DNA of 64,000 nt from contig JAFMOC010000437.1 in assembly GCA_019802505.1 (NCBI GenBank), positions 182,501 through 246,500 of the forward strand, read 5' to 3'. The notes under the pieces were generated by a model. The model saw only the letters and a program-made list of their open reading frames with translations. It did no database searches and was not told where the DNA came from. Positions 1 through 8,751 of the stretch are shown here, in pieces. The translations under genes were made by a program, and so were the position numbers. Each line of letters starts with the position of its first letter. The first letter of the stretch is position 1. This DNA is from Corydoras sp. C115. Lineage: Eukaryota; Chordata; Actinopteri; Siluriformes; Callichthyidae.

Positions 1-61
1 AGTTATACTCAATTACAATTCGTACCAAATGCTATTTATTATATCTATTATATACCGTGAT

Positions 62-407
62 AGCGGTGGCTTAGTGGTTTAGCATGTTCTCCTCTCAGCG
101 CTAGGGATTCCCGCTTCGAATCCCCATCTGGGTGGAGTTTCCGTGTCCTCCCCGTGTCCCGCGTGGGTTTCCTCCGGGTTCTCCGGTTTCCTCCCACAGT
201 CCAAAAACATGGATCAAGGTCAATTGAGTTCTCCAAATTGCCCCATATAGAGTGTGTCTGTGTGAGTGAGTGTGTGCCCAGCGATAGATTGGCGCCCTGT
301 CCTGGGTGTATCTGCCCAGCGCCCGAGACGTTCTCCCCTGGATGGGCATGGGGACCCCCCCCACCCCCCGCCGCGACCCTAATAGAGGATAAAGCAGCAG
401 ATAATGG
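62..407 (+). mobile_element. SINE copy, near full length
   Basis: Head, B box (TTCGAATCC) and tail present. C-rich tract at 356-371. Confidence 0.85.
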
Positions 408-430
408 TGTGTGCTTATATATATATATAT

Positions 431-751
431 CCTCTCAGCGCTAGGGTTTCCCGGTTCGAATCCCCATCTGGGTGGAGTTTCCATGTCCTCCCCGTGTCCG
501 CGTGGGTTTCCTCCGGGTTTTCGGCTTTCCTCCCACAGTCCAAAAACATGGATCAAGTCAATTGAGTTCTCCAAATTGCCCCATATAGAGTGTGCGTGTG
601 AGTGAGTGTGTGCCCAGCGATGGATTGGCGCCCTGTCCTGGGTGTATCTGCCCAGCGCCCGAAACGTTCTCCCCTAGATGGGCATGGGGAACACCCCTAT
701 ATAGGATAAAGCTTAAGATAATGGATGGATGGATGGATGGATGGATGAATG
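431..751 (+). mobile_element. SINE copy lacking the A-box head
   Basis: Begins at CCTCTCAGCGC directly after a (TA)n tract; tail is (GGAT)n. Confidence 0.85.
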
Positions 752-1237
752 CAGCAGAGAGCGTTGACCTTTTTAAAGGCTACTCTCTCATCCATATCAG
801 GACTTAGGAGTGGATGGTTTCTTGGCAGGTAATTAGCGGCGAGGAAAAAAGCCCGCACTTAAGTGCGGTCAGTGTGAAGCGCAGACAAAGGACGAGGCTT
901 AGACCGGTCACTTCGATTGCTGATGTAAGAACTACGTCGTCGTTAAAAATAAAGGGTTCTAGAAGGAACCTGCGAAGCATGCACAGTCTTACACAAGCAG
1001 AACCCTGTGCATGAGTCATAACTGAGCCTGTGGAGGGAGGGGCGGGGGGGGGCGGGGAGGGCGGGGGGGCTGTGGCTGTGATGCGTAAGACCACACGGAC
1101 GATCATGTGAGTTATATGGGGATATTGACTGACCGAAGGAGTAAACGCGCTCGTACGAAATCAGTGTCAGTCCCATCGTCTTTGATCAGCGCGCACCCAA
1201 ACACGCTGCCCCCCCTCCCCCTCCCCCTCCCCCCTCC
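752..1237. other. Unique DNA with G-rich tract, PCSK1 intron 3
   Basis: No exon seen. Contains an extreme G-run block (about 1032-1070, a possible G-quadruplex) and C-rich runs (1207-1245). Confidence 0.5.
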
Positions 1238-1326
1238 CCCCTCCCGCCCAATCACAGCATGCGACACTGTTGAAACCGAGGCTCGTGAGTCATCTGTAAT
1301 TGCATTATGAAGCATCCTCTATAAAA
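1238..1326 (+). promoter_or_regulatory. Duplicated CCAAT/TATA block, copy 1
   Basis: CCAAT near 1249, an AP-1-like TGAGTCAT, ATTGCATTAT, and TATAAAA at 1320-1326. It looks like a core promoter, but no coding exon follows it. Copy 2 is at 2447-2537. Confidence 0.35.
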
Positions 1327-1366
1327 AATATATTAAAAAATATATATATTTAATTCAATATGTACA

Positions 1367-1727
1367 GGCGGCACGGTGGCTTAGTGGTTTAGCACGTTCT
1401 CCTCTCAGCGCTAGGGATTCCCGGTTCGAATCCCCATCGCGGTGGAGTTTCCATGTTCTCCCCGTGTCCGCGTGGGTTTCCTCCGGGTTCTCCGCTTTCC
1501 TCCCACAGTCCAAAAACATGGATCGAGTCAAGTGAGTTCTCCAAATTGCCCCATATAGAGTGTGTCTGTGTGAGTGAGTGTGAGTGTGTGCCCAGCGATG
1601 GATTGGCGCCCTGTCCTGGGTGTATCCGCCCAGCGCCCGAGACGTTCTCCCCTGGATGGACATGGGGAACCCCCCCCACCGCGACCCTAATAGAGGATAA
1701 AGCGGGAGATAATGAATGAATGAATAA
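1367..1727 (+). mobile_element. SINE copy, full length
   Basis: Complete head and (ATGA)n tail. Its duplicate in the second tandem unit is at 3101. Confidence 0.9.
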
Positions 1728-1780
1728 ATATGTATATAAATAAACACGACATCTACTTTTATTGGTTTATGTTCCAACCA

Positions 1781-2123
1781 GGCGGACGGTGGCTTTGTGG
1801 TTTAGCACGTTCTCCTCTCAGCGCTAGGGATTCCCGGTTCGAATCCCCATCGCGGTGGAGTTTCCATGTTCTCCCCGTGTCCGCGTGGGTTTCCTCCGGG
1901 TTCTCCGGTTTCCTCCCACAGCCCAAAAACATGGATCAAGTCAATGGAGTTCTCCAAATTGCCACATATAGAGTGTGTCTGTGTGAGTGAGTGTGTGTCC
2001 AGCGATGGATTGGCACCCTGTCCTGGGTCTATCTGCCCAGCGCCTGAAACGTTCTCCCCTGGATGGGCATGGGGAACCCCACCGCGACCCTGATATAGGA
2101 TAAAGCGGGAGATGAATGAATGA
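1781..2123 (+). mobile_element. SINE copy with target duplication and a paralogous empty site
   Basis: Flanked by ATGTTCCAACCA (1769-1780 and 2124-2135). The tandem-duplicated locus near 3488-3499 has the same target uninterrupted. Confidence 0.93.
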
Positions 2124-2244
2124 ATGTTCCAACCATTCTAGTTATGGAGCTGTTGTAGCCTATCCCAGCACTTATTAGACAAAAAAACATGAAGAGATTT
2201 AGAAGATTGCAGATTTAGAATTTTTTTTTAAATAAATAAAGTAA

Positions 2245-2261
<17 letters not shown>

Positions 2262-2313
<52 letters not shown>
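2262..2313. repeat. (A)n-(TA)n tract
   Basis: About 20 A followed by about 26 TA units in PCSK1 intron 3. Counterpart in the second unit at 3719-3756. Confidence 0.9.
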
Positions 2314-2314
<1 letters not shown>

Positions 2315-2446
2315 CCCATGGGTCATATGATGACAAGTTGCCTGACGTATGTCTTCAAACGTGATGAAAAGACACAAGGAGAACATGCAAACACTATTTT
2401 CCCATTGCATTATCTCAAATTAAAATTCATGTGAAGTAAATATTTG

Positions 2447-2537
2447 CCCCCTCCCGCCCAATCGCAGCATGCGACACTGTTGAAACCGAGGCTCGTGAGT
2501 CATCTGTAATTGCATTATGAAGCATCCTCTATAAAAA
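2447..2537 (+). promoter_or_regulatory. Duplicated CCAAT/TATA block, copy 2
   Basis: Nearly identical to 1238-1326, with TATAAAA at 2530-2536. Downstream 2538-2860 is C-rich unique sequence without a convincing coding frame. Confidence 0.35.
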
Positions 2538-2861
2538 CCACGAGGTAATGCATTCAGCCGGATAAATCTCCCTCTCATCACTCGCCCGCACAACCTCCAC
2601 AAAAATCCATCTCCACCCTCCGACTTCTCCCCCTCCCGGTACATCCTGTCTCATCTCCAGACCTCACACGTCATCCAGCCTCTCCCCATCTCTCTTACTC
2701 ACACAGCGCCATGCAGCACAAAAACCCAGGGACGGCGTCGGAAATGTGTCTGTGAGAGAGAATCGGTGGGAGTCGTTTGGAGGAGTATTTCAGCTTAAAG
2801 CCTGCACCAAACGAATCGTCTCGGTGCACGTAGATTCACTGATTCACTGTCACGTGGCTTG

Positions 2862-3050
2862 CTGGAGCCTATCCCAGCACTTGCTGGGTGACACTTGCTA
2901 CCTACAAGCATGTTTTTGGACTGGGAGCGGAAACCTGCCTAGGACATGGGAAGAACATGCAAATTTCACACAGACAGAACCTTCTGTCTGTGTGGGGAAT
3001 GGAACCCAGGACCTTTTGGTTGTGAGGCAAATGCACCAGTGTGTGTAAAT
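2862..3050 (-). mobile_element. Old, diverged V-SINE-like copy
   Basis: Contains GCCTATCCCAGCAC, a garbled GTTTTTGGACTG core, AGAACATGCAAATTTCACAC and a broken B-box region. It is much more diverged than the dominant SINE family. Confidence 0.55.
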
Positions 3051-3100
3051 GTTACCAGGCATTTTAATAAAAAATTATATTTAATTAAATATGTAAATAG

Positions 3101-3452
3101 GGGGCTTAGTGGTTTAGCACGTTCGCCTCTCAGCGCTAGGGATTCCCGCTTCCAATCCCCATCTGGGTGGAGTTTCCATGTTCTCCCCGTGTCTGCGTGG
3201 GTTTCCTCCGGGTTCTCCGGTTTCCTCCCACAGTCCAAAAACATGGAGCAAGTCAATTGAGTTCTCCAAATCGCCCCATATAAAGTGTGTATGAGTGAGT
3301 GAGTGAGTGTGTGCTCAGCGATGGATTGGCGCCCTGTCCTGGGTCTATCTGCCCAGCGCCCGAGACGTTCTCCCCTGGATGGGCATGGAGAACCCCACCG
3401 CGACCCTAATAGAGGATAAAGCGGGAGATAATGGATGGATGGATAAATATGT
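3101..3452 (+). mobile_element. SINE copy with slightly truncated head
   Basis: Starts at GGGGCTTAGTGG; B box altered (CTTCCAATCC); (GGAT)n tail. Confidence 0.88.
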
Positions 3453-3589
3453 ATATAAATAAACACGACATCTACTTTTATTGGTTTATGTTCCAGTCAT
3501 TCTAGTTGTGGAGCTGTTGCAGCCTATCCCAGCACTTATTAGACAAAAAGATTTAGAATATATATATATATATATATACACTGTATATA

Positions 3590-3718
3590 TTTTATATTTT
3601 AGTCTAAGTCGTGCTGGTATGAGTAGATCAGACATAGCAGTGCTGATGAATTTTTTTAACACTGTGTAAAAAAGATTGGACATTAAAACCAAAAAATGAC
3701 TGATGTATTAGGTATCAG

Positions 3719-3759
<41 letters not shown>

Positions 3760-4215
3760 CCCATGGGTCAAATGATGACAAGTTGCCATATATGACATAT
3801 ATCTCTTCAAACTGTGGGCCACTCAGACACAAGGAGAACATGCAAACACTATTTTCCCATTACGTTATCGCACATTATAATTTATATGAAGTAAATATTT
3901 GCTGTTATATGTAAAAAATACATCTTTTTTTTATTTTTTGGTTTTTAATGTCCAATCTTTTTTACACAGTGTTTACAAACTCCATCAGCACTGCTATGTC
4001 TGATCTACTCGTACCGGCACGACTTAGACTGACACCACCATCATGGCCATGTGCCTGCTGTACTAACAATCATCCCCTACCCAAATCATTTTAGTTTTGT
4101 AGTCCTGATTAGTAAATAACAGAGCGTTGTTATTAATATGATATATACAGACACATATGGACTACAGTCTGTCATCGTAGAACTACAAAGTCCATCTATG
4201 TAGTAAACAGAGAAA
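3590..4215. mobile_element. Ancient interspersed repeat with about 100-bp internal inverted arms
   Basis: The arm at 3600-3702 (containing GTAGATCAGACATAGCAGTG) is repeated in inverse at 3925-4032. The right part (4142-4215) contains GGACTACAGTCTGTCATCG and AACTACAAAGTCCATC. Further pieces of the same family occur at 10957-11110 (inverted) and 12253-12420. It resembles a widespread fish repeat of DNA-transposon type; I cannot name the superfamily. Confidence 0.55.
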
Positions 4216-4230
4216 GTAGAACAAGCTTAC

Positions 4231-4356
4231 CAAGTACCACTGCTTGTTCCACATGGGGTCGTTAAAGAGTCTGTCGACAGAGCAGTCCCTGCATTCGTCC
4301 CTCATTGGGGCGCGTCTACTCCGCCGTATCTCATACTGCTGTTCGGCCCATGACAC
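4231..4356 (-). CDS. PCSK1: PCSK1 coding exon 3: primary propeptide cleavage site and start of mature enzyme
   Basis: 42 codons, acceptor AAAG at 4360-4357, donor GTAAGC at 4230-4225, phase 0. Reads VSWAEQQYEIRRSRR, then APMRDECRDCSVDRLF, then NDPMWNKQWYL. RSRR is the primary autocatalytic site (RSKR in human). The mature N-terminus has five extra residues, ECRDC, compared with human, adding two cysteines close to the cleavage point. The flanking WAEQQYE and NDPMWN blocks are nearly invariant in the family. An old interspersed repeat ends about 15 bp from the donor. Confidence 0.95.
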
Positions 4357-4532
4357 CTTTCGCAAAGACACGGGAAACACGCAGCATCAGGACCACGTGG
4401 GAGTCTAACCCACGGTTCTTATTACACAGTGCTGTCTGAAGCGTCGGTGTGCACGGCTGTTCTAAAGGACTCCATGTTATCTTTGAACAACACACCCAGT
4501 TCTTTCAGAGAGAGTAGAGGACGGGCTCTTAC

Positions 4533-4637
4533 CCTGTCATCTTCTGACAGTCTTTTGGTAATGTGATCCGCACTCCTCTTCATCCTGCTGGGATGACGCC
4601 GATGTTTGAATAAGTAATGGTTTTCTAAAGCCCCGAT
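4533..4637 (-). CDS. PCSK1: PCSK1 coding exon 2: propeptide core and secondary cleavage site
   Basis: 35 codons, phase 0 on both sides. The acceptor is a TATAG at 4642-4638 and the donor a GTAAGA at 4532. The product reads IGALENHYLFKHRRHP, then SRMKR, then SADHITKRLSEDDR. In human PC1/3 the matching place has RRSRR before SAFHITKR, the secondary propeptide cleavage site. Here SRMKR keeps an R-x-K-R furin-type site. It is too short and too interrupted by stops to stand out as a long open frame; I found it by translating the minus strand between exons 1 and 3. Confidence 0.93.
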
Positions 4638-4886
4638 CTATAGAGACAACGAAACAGGCGTAAGACTTCTGATGTACCTGAGGTGAAGACAGTCAGCTTC
4701 GGGGTCATTTACATCACATCATCACGTGACACGATTGGGAATGAGTTCATTAGAGGGACGGTACAGGAGGAGAGATGTGGTTTAGGTTGGCAGAAGGATG
4801 TAGAGGCTGACAGGAGGAGGTCAAGGAGGCGGTGGAGAGGAAGGTCAGAGAGGGCATGCAGGTGGTTGGAGTAATGGAGGATAATA

Positions 4887-5725
4887 ATCATTCATTCATC
4901 CATCCATTAACTTTCGCTTTATCCTCTATTAGGGTCGAGGGGGGGGGGGTTCCCCATGCCCATCCAGGGGAGAACGTCTCGGGCGCTGGGCAGATACACC
5001 CAGGACAGGGGGGCAATCTTTCACTGAGCACACACTCACTCACACAAACACACTCTACATGGGGCAATTTGGAGAACTCAATTGACTTGATCCATGTTTT
5101 TGGACTGTGGGAGGAAACCGGAGAACCCAGAGGAGAACGTTTCGGGCGCTGGGCAGATACACCCAGGACAGGGGGGCAATCTTTCACTGAGCACACACTC
5201 ACTCACACAAACACACTCTACATGGGGCAATTTGGAGAACTCAATTGACTTGATCCATGTTTTTGGACTGTGGGAGGAAACCGGAGAACCCAGAGGAGAA
5301 CGTTTCGGGCGCTGGGCAGATACACCCAGGACAGGGGGGCAATCTTTCACTGAGCACACACTCACTCACACAAACACACTCTACATGGGGCAATTTGGAG
5401 AACTCAATTGACTTGATCCATGTTTTTGGACTGTGGGAGGAAACCGGAGAACCCAGAAGAGAACATTTCGGGCGCTGGGCAGATACACCCAGGACAGTGC
5501 ACCAATCTATCACTGAGCACACACTCACTCACACAGACACACTCTATATGGGGCAATTTGGAGAACTCAATTGACTTGATCCATGTTTTTTGACTGTGGC
5601 AGGAAACCGGAGAACCCGGAGGAAACCCACGCGGACACGGGGAGAACATGGAAACTCCACCCAGATGGGGATTCGAACTAGGAATCCCTAGCGCTGAGAG
5701 GAGAACATGCTAAGCCACCGTGCCG
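4887..5725 (-). mobile_element. SINE with its core tandemly amplified (four units of 163 bp)
   Basis: Tail at 4887, then the segment from AGAACGTTTCGGGCG to GGGAGGAAACCGG repeats with starts at 4971, 5134, 5297 and 5460 (exact 163-bp spacing). Only the last unit continues into the normal head, which ends near 5725. Units 1-3 are almost identical. Confidence 0.92.
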
Positions 5726-6270
5726 GAGAATAATCAGAATATGGCAAATAATGATTCGCAGTGGCGCCCTCTAATGGGAACAGCCTTATGGAGAACAAGT
5801 CCATCTGTCTACCATTTAATACACAAACGTACCAGTTGGGAAAAAAACCTCAAATCAAATGATTAAAGGTTAAATTCAAACCAATAAGACAGAATTTCTT
5901 TACTGAAATATATAAAAAAGGAATTATTGATATTTTGTGATATAGACTTCTAATCAATAATCAATAACATTACATCTGAAATCATTACAGCTGTACGTTA
6001 TGGGGCAGTAGTATTTAGACACATCCTTTTGATCACGAATTCAGGGAACAGTTTGGGGAAGGTCATTTTTTTCTGATCAAGCGTCACTGTGACGCAATGC
6101 ACAGAGATCCATAACTTGCAATAACTTGCCTGAGTCACACAGAGCCCTCACTTTAAATCCATTAGACACATTTTTATCTACAAATAGTTAAAACAACATG
6201 CAACCATATTTTTAAAGCCTGTGTAACTAAAAAGTCTTTATTTCTTTAAATTTTGTTTTTATCTCTGATA

Positions 6271-6356
6271 GCTGCAGGTCCACACCTCGATACCCTTTTG
6301 GGTCTTCATGCTCTGAATCGTGACTTTGAGATTTTAATCCATCGTTATGATGACAG
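6271..6356 (+). other. Exon-like open segment inside PCSK1 intron 1, opposite strand
   Basis: A pyrimidine-rich tract leads to CTGCAG (6272-6277), then an open frame PHLDTLLGLHALNRDFEIL and IHRYDDR, ending at a good donor (AG, then GTGAGC at 6357). The PHL..L..LNR.F pattern loosely recalls a C-terminal segment of the RIOK2 kinase, which in human lies in the same chromosome band. It could be a relic exon, a pseudogene piece or chance. No neighbouring exon was found. Confidence 0.25.
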
Positions 6357-6481
6357 GTGAGCTATTTACATCCACACTCCGAACATTAAAATACCATTAT
6401 TTTGCAAACTCCCAAAGAATAATAAATAATTTAACCCCTAAAACACTGCATGCAGCTACAAAATATAACACAAAATAAATA

Positions 6482-6763
6482 ATAATGATAATAATAATTA
6501 TTATTATTATTATTATATTATTACTACAGATTATTATTATTAATATTATTACTAGACATTATTATTATTATTACTAAAAGATTATTAGTATTAGTATTAA
6601 TATTAGTATTATTATTATTACTAGAGATTCCGCTCGGGCGCTGGGCAGATACACCCAGGACAGGGCGCCAATCTATCACTGGGCACACACTCACTCACAC
6701 ACACACACTCTATATGGGCAATTTGGAGAACTACTAGAGATTATTATTATTAATATATTATTA
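6482..6763. repeat. ATT/ATA trinucleotide-rich region with embedded SINE piece
   Basis: Runs of ATT/AAT with TAGAGATT interruptions. A 103-bp SINE fragment (6630-6732, minus) sits inside, flanked on both sides by ACTAGAGATT (6620-6629 and 6733-6742). That motif recurs in the microsatellite, so the flanks may be repeat units rather than a true target duplication. Confidence 0.8.
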
Positions 6764-6877
6764 GGCGGCACGGTGGCTTAGTGGTTTAGCATGTTCCCCT
6801 CTCAGCACTAGGGATTCCCGGTTCGAATCCCCTATCTGGGTGGAGTCTCCATGTTCTCCACGTGTCCGCGTGGGTTT
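6764..6877 (+). mobile_element. SINE head fragment (3' truncated)
   Basis: A box, B box and first core block, ending abruptly at CGCGTGGGTTT. Confidence 0.85.
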
Positions 6878-7013
6878 ATTTTATTTGCCCCATGGTATTA
6901 CATTATCTTTTGAAGTTGCTGATTTTTAAGTTTCCCTTTAATTCAAACAAAGACACAACAGAACCTGAATTATGACCCATGAGAAACTGGACTGGTGAAT
7001 CATTTCTTATCAG

Positions 7014-7297
7014 GGTGGCACGGTGGCTTAGTGGTTTAGCATGTTCTCCTCTCAGCGCTAGGGATTCCCGGTTCGAATCCTCATCTGGGTGGAGTTTCCA
7101 TGTTCTCGCCGTGTCCGTGTGGGTTTCCTCCGGGTTCTCCGGTTTCCTCCCACAGTCCAAAAACATGGATCAAGTCAATTTATCTGCCCAGCGCCCGAAC
7201 GTTCTCCCCTGGATGGGCATGGGGAACCCCCCCCCCCCCCCCCCCCCCCCCCCCGCAACCCTGATAGAGGATAAAGTGGAATGAATGAATGAGTGAA
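7014..7297 (+). mobile_element. SINE copy with internal deletion and a long C tract
   Basis: The core jumps from GTCAATT straight to ATCTGCCCAGCGCCC. Pure C run at about 7229-7254. Confidence 0.88.
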
Positions 7298-7406
7298 TTA
7301 TTAGAGATGATGATGATGATTATTTTTAAAGATTATTATTATTATTACATATGATTATTGTTATTATTACAGATGATTATTATTATTACAGATTATTACT
7401 ATTATT

Positions 7407-7450
<44 letters not shown>

Positions 7451-7579
7451 AGATTATTATTAATATTATTAGAGATGATGATGATTATTATTATTATCAT
7501 TATTAGAGATTATTATTATCACATTGATTATTGTTATTATTACAGATGATTATTATTATTACAGATTATTACTATTATT

Positions 7580-7611
<32 letters not shown>

Positions 7612-7860
7612 CATTATTACAGATTATTATTAATATTATTAGAGATGATGATTATTATTATTAGAGATTATTATTATTACATATGATTATTGTTATTATT
7701 ACAGATGATTATTATTATTACAGATTATTACTATTATTTTTGTTATTATTATTATTTATTATTATTATTATTATTACAGATTATTATTAATATAATTAGA
7801 GATGATGATGATGATGATGATGATTATTATTATTAGAGATTATTATTACTATTACAGAAC
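7298..7860. repeat. Compound ATT microsatellite next to PCSK1 exon 1 donor
   Basis: ATT/GAT trinucleotide DNA with a higher-order period of about 160-175 bp: the segment with ACTATTATTTTTGTTATT recurs near 7396, 7568 and 7728. It ends about 20 bp from the PCSK1 exon 1 splice donor. Confidence 0.85.
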
Positions 7861-7882
7861 CCGGGGCCCCTGACCCTCGTAC

Positions 7883-8074
7883 CTGTCCCACCAGCTGATA
7901 GCCGAGCTCGTCGGCGATGGCCCTGGCGGCGCGCGCTCCACCCGGCACCTCCACCGCCCATTCGTTCAGGTACTGGCGCTCGCGCCCGACGCACGCGCCG
8001 CCGAGCAGCAGAGCCGCGAGAGCCGCGCGCAGCATCAGCATCAGCATCAGACGAGCCCCGCATCCCACCTCCAT
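7883..8074 (-). CDS. PCSK1: PCSK1 coding exon 1: signal peptide and N-terminal propeptide
   Basis: 64 codons. The ATG chosen gives a short basic start, then a Leu/Met/Ala-rich hydrophobic core (residues 9-27) typical of a signal peptide, then RERQYLNEWAVEVPGG and the helix ARAIADELGYQLVGQ, which matches the propeptide of PC1/3 (human exon 1 ends LLGQ at residue 60). The donor GT lies at 7882-7881 (GTACGA) and leaves phase 0. The open frame continues upstream of this ATG, but that part is the CGAnC repeat and SINE-free 5'UTR, not protein. The LMLMLML stretch comes from a short GATGCT repeat. A G at -3 gives a reasonable Kozak context. Confidence 0.93.
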
Positions 8075-8082
8075 CTCCGACG

Positions 8083-8132
8083 AGCCGAACCGAACCGAGC
8101 CGAGCCGATCCGAACCGAACCGAACCGATCCG
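8083..8132 (-). repeat. CGAnC pentanucleotide repeat in PCSK1 5'UTR
   Basis: About ten 5-bp units of the form CGAAC, CGAGC or CGATC, starting nine bases upstream of the PCSK1 start codon. On the transcript strand it reads as CGGTT/CGGCT/CGGAT units. This is a candidate length-variable element of the 5' leader. Confidence 0.8.
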
Positions 8133-8273
8133 CCAGAGAACCACCGACGGACGGGAAGAGCCTCGAGTAAATTCCCCCAAAAACAGCTTCTTCCGACGGA
8201 GCGGCGGCGACGCTGCAGCGAGCGCTCTGTGAGTCCGGGAAGAGATGTTTCCACGTCAAATTACCACCATCTC

Positions 8274-8281
8274 TGACGTCA
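8274..8281. promoter_or_regulatory. Perfect cAMP-response element, PCSK1 proximal promoter or leader
   Basis: Palindrome TGACGTCA, 193-200 bp upstream of the PCSK1 start codon. Mammalian PCSK1 promoters are known to be driven through proximal CRE sites, so position and sequence both fit. Binding itself is inferred. Confidence 0.75.
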
Positions 8282-8312
8282 GTTTCTACCTGGGGTAAAG
8301 ATGCGCGTGTCC

Positions 8313-8358
8313 CGAGGGAGGGAGGGAGGGAGGAGGGGGGGGTATGTCTATAAATAAC
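8313..8358 (-). promoter_or_regulatory. G-rich tract and TATA-like sequence in PCSK1 promoter region
   Basis: Plus-strand GGGA/GGAG repeats (about 8313-8341), a possible G-quadruplex, are followed by a TATTTATA-like element on the minus strand (near 8348-8358). If this TATA is used, the first CRE would lie in the leader. TATA-less initiation is equally possible. Confidence 0.35.
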
Positions 8359-8457
8359 CTCCCCTTTATTTATGTGACGAAAAGCCGATGGACCGTTCAT
8401 TTCAATAAACCCACCAATCAGGATTCATCTTCGGCTTTGATGGGAGAATAGATTTTA

Positions 8458-8465
8458 TGACGTCA
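8458..8465. promoter_or_regulatory. Second perfect cAMP-response element upstream of PCSK1
   Basis: A second TGACGTCA palindrome, 184 bp upstream of the first. A CCAAT box (8413-8417) lies between them. Confidence 0.7.
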
Positions 8466-8751
8466 TTAATATTTCATAACCCTCAGAACACGCGGCGCTC
8501 TTTTATTAGTCTTAATTAATGGGAGACACTGTCTATATAAATGCTGATTTGGATTTGGTCCTCATTTGGTAACCAAATCAGATTTTAATAAATGCGTGAA
8601 AAACGCCACTGTGCGCGCGCGCAGACTCGAGATTCAAGATTCAAGAAAATGTTCTTATCGTTAAGATCACATGTGGTCTTTTAAAGTTATCATTTAAAGA
8701 AGAAAATAATATATAGATATGTGAAATAGAATATAAAACTATGAATATATA
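8466..8751. other. Unique sequence upstream of PCSK1
   Basis: AT-rich non-coding DNA with a TATATAAA on the plus strand (about 8534), a short (GC)n tract (8613-8622) and no open frame of interest. Nothing else recognised. Confidence 0.5.

Larger units (their letters stand above)
1238..3902. repeat. Local tandem duplication in PCSK1 intron 3 (two diverged units)
   Basis: Unit 1 is 1238-2445 and unit 2 is 2447-3902. They share a promoter-like block (1238-1326 and 2447-2537), the TTTAATT-rich left flank of a SINE, the SINE itself (1367 and 3101), an AACACGACATCTAC block (about 1741 and 3461), a TATCCCAGCACTTATTAGAC block, a (TA)n tract, and the segment from CCCATGGGTCA to AAGTAAATATTTG. Unit 1 lacks about 500 bp present at 2538-3050 and carries an extra SINE at 1781. 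Unit 2 has extra sequence near 3585-3715. Confidence 0.8.
1..8330 (-). other. PCSK1: PCSK1 gene, 5' part (proprotein convertase subtilisin/kexin type 1, PC1/3)
   Basis: Three minus-strand exons reconstruct a continuous, in-phase N-terminus: signal peptide, propeptide and start of the catalytic domain. PC1/3 is a calcium-dependent subtilisin-like serine protease of neuroendocrine secretory granules that cuts prohormones at paired basic residues. Diagnostic segments are NEWAVEVPGG (exon 1), LENHYLFKH and HITKRLSEDDR (exon 2), and WAEQQYE with NDPMWNKQWYL (exon 3), all at the positions expected from human PC1/3. All three exons are phase 0. The catalytic Asp/His/Ser exons are not in the window, so the gene runs off the left edge. 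Introns 1 and 3 are full of SINEs and simple repeats. The 5' limit is set near the G-rich/TATA-like region and is an estimate. Confidence 0.95.

Noticed and set aside
101..574. Long open frame (157 codons) and dozens like it, for example at 9746-10348, 16438-17058 and 45959-46597.
   Set aside because: They run through SINE copies; the same peptide phrases recur in every copy and frame, and none is a known protein.
1..4200. PCSK1 exon 4 in the left part of the window.
   Set aside because: No minus-strand match to the expected catalytic-domain start was found; it must lie further left.
4533..4637. Possibility that this was non-coding because no open frame of length was present.
   Set aside because: Minus-strand translation gives a clear PC1/3 propeptide with correct splice sites, so it was promoted to an exon.
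7358..7549. Open frame rich in Tyr and Ile in the ATT microsatellite.
   Set aside because: Trinucleotide repeat without coding character.
8075..8254. In-frame N-terminal extension of PCSK1 exon 1.
   Set aside because: It translates the leader and CGAnC repeat; the internal ATG gives a proper signal peptide and the expected length.
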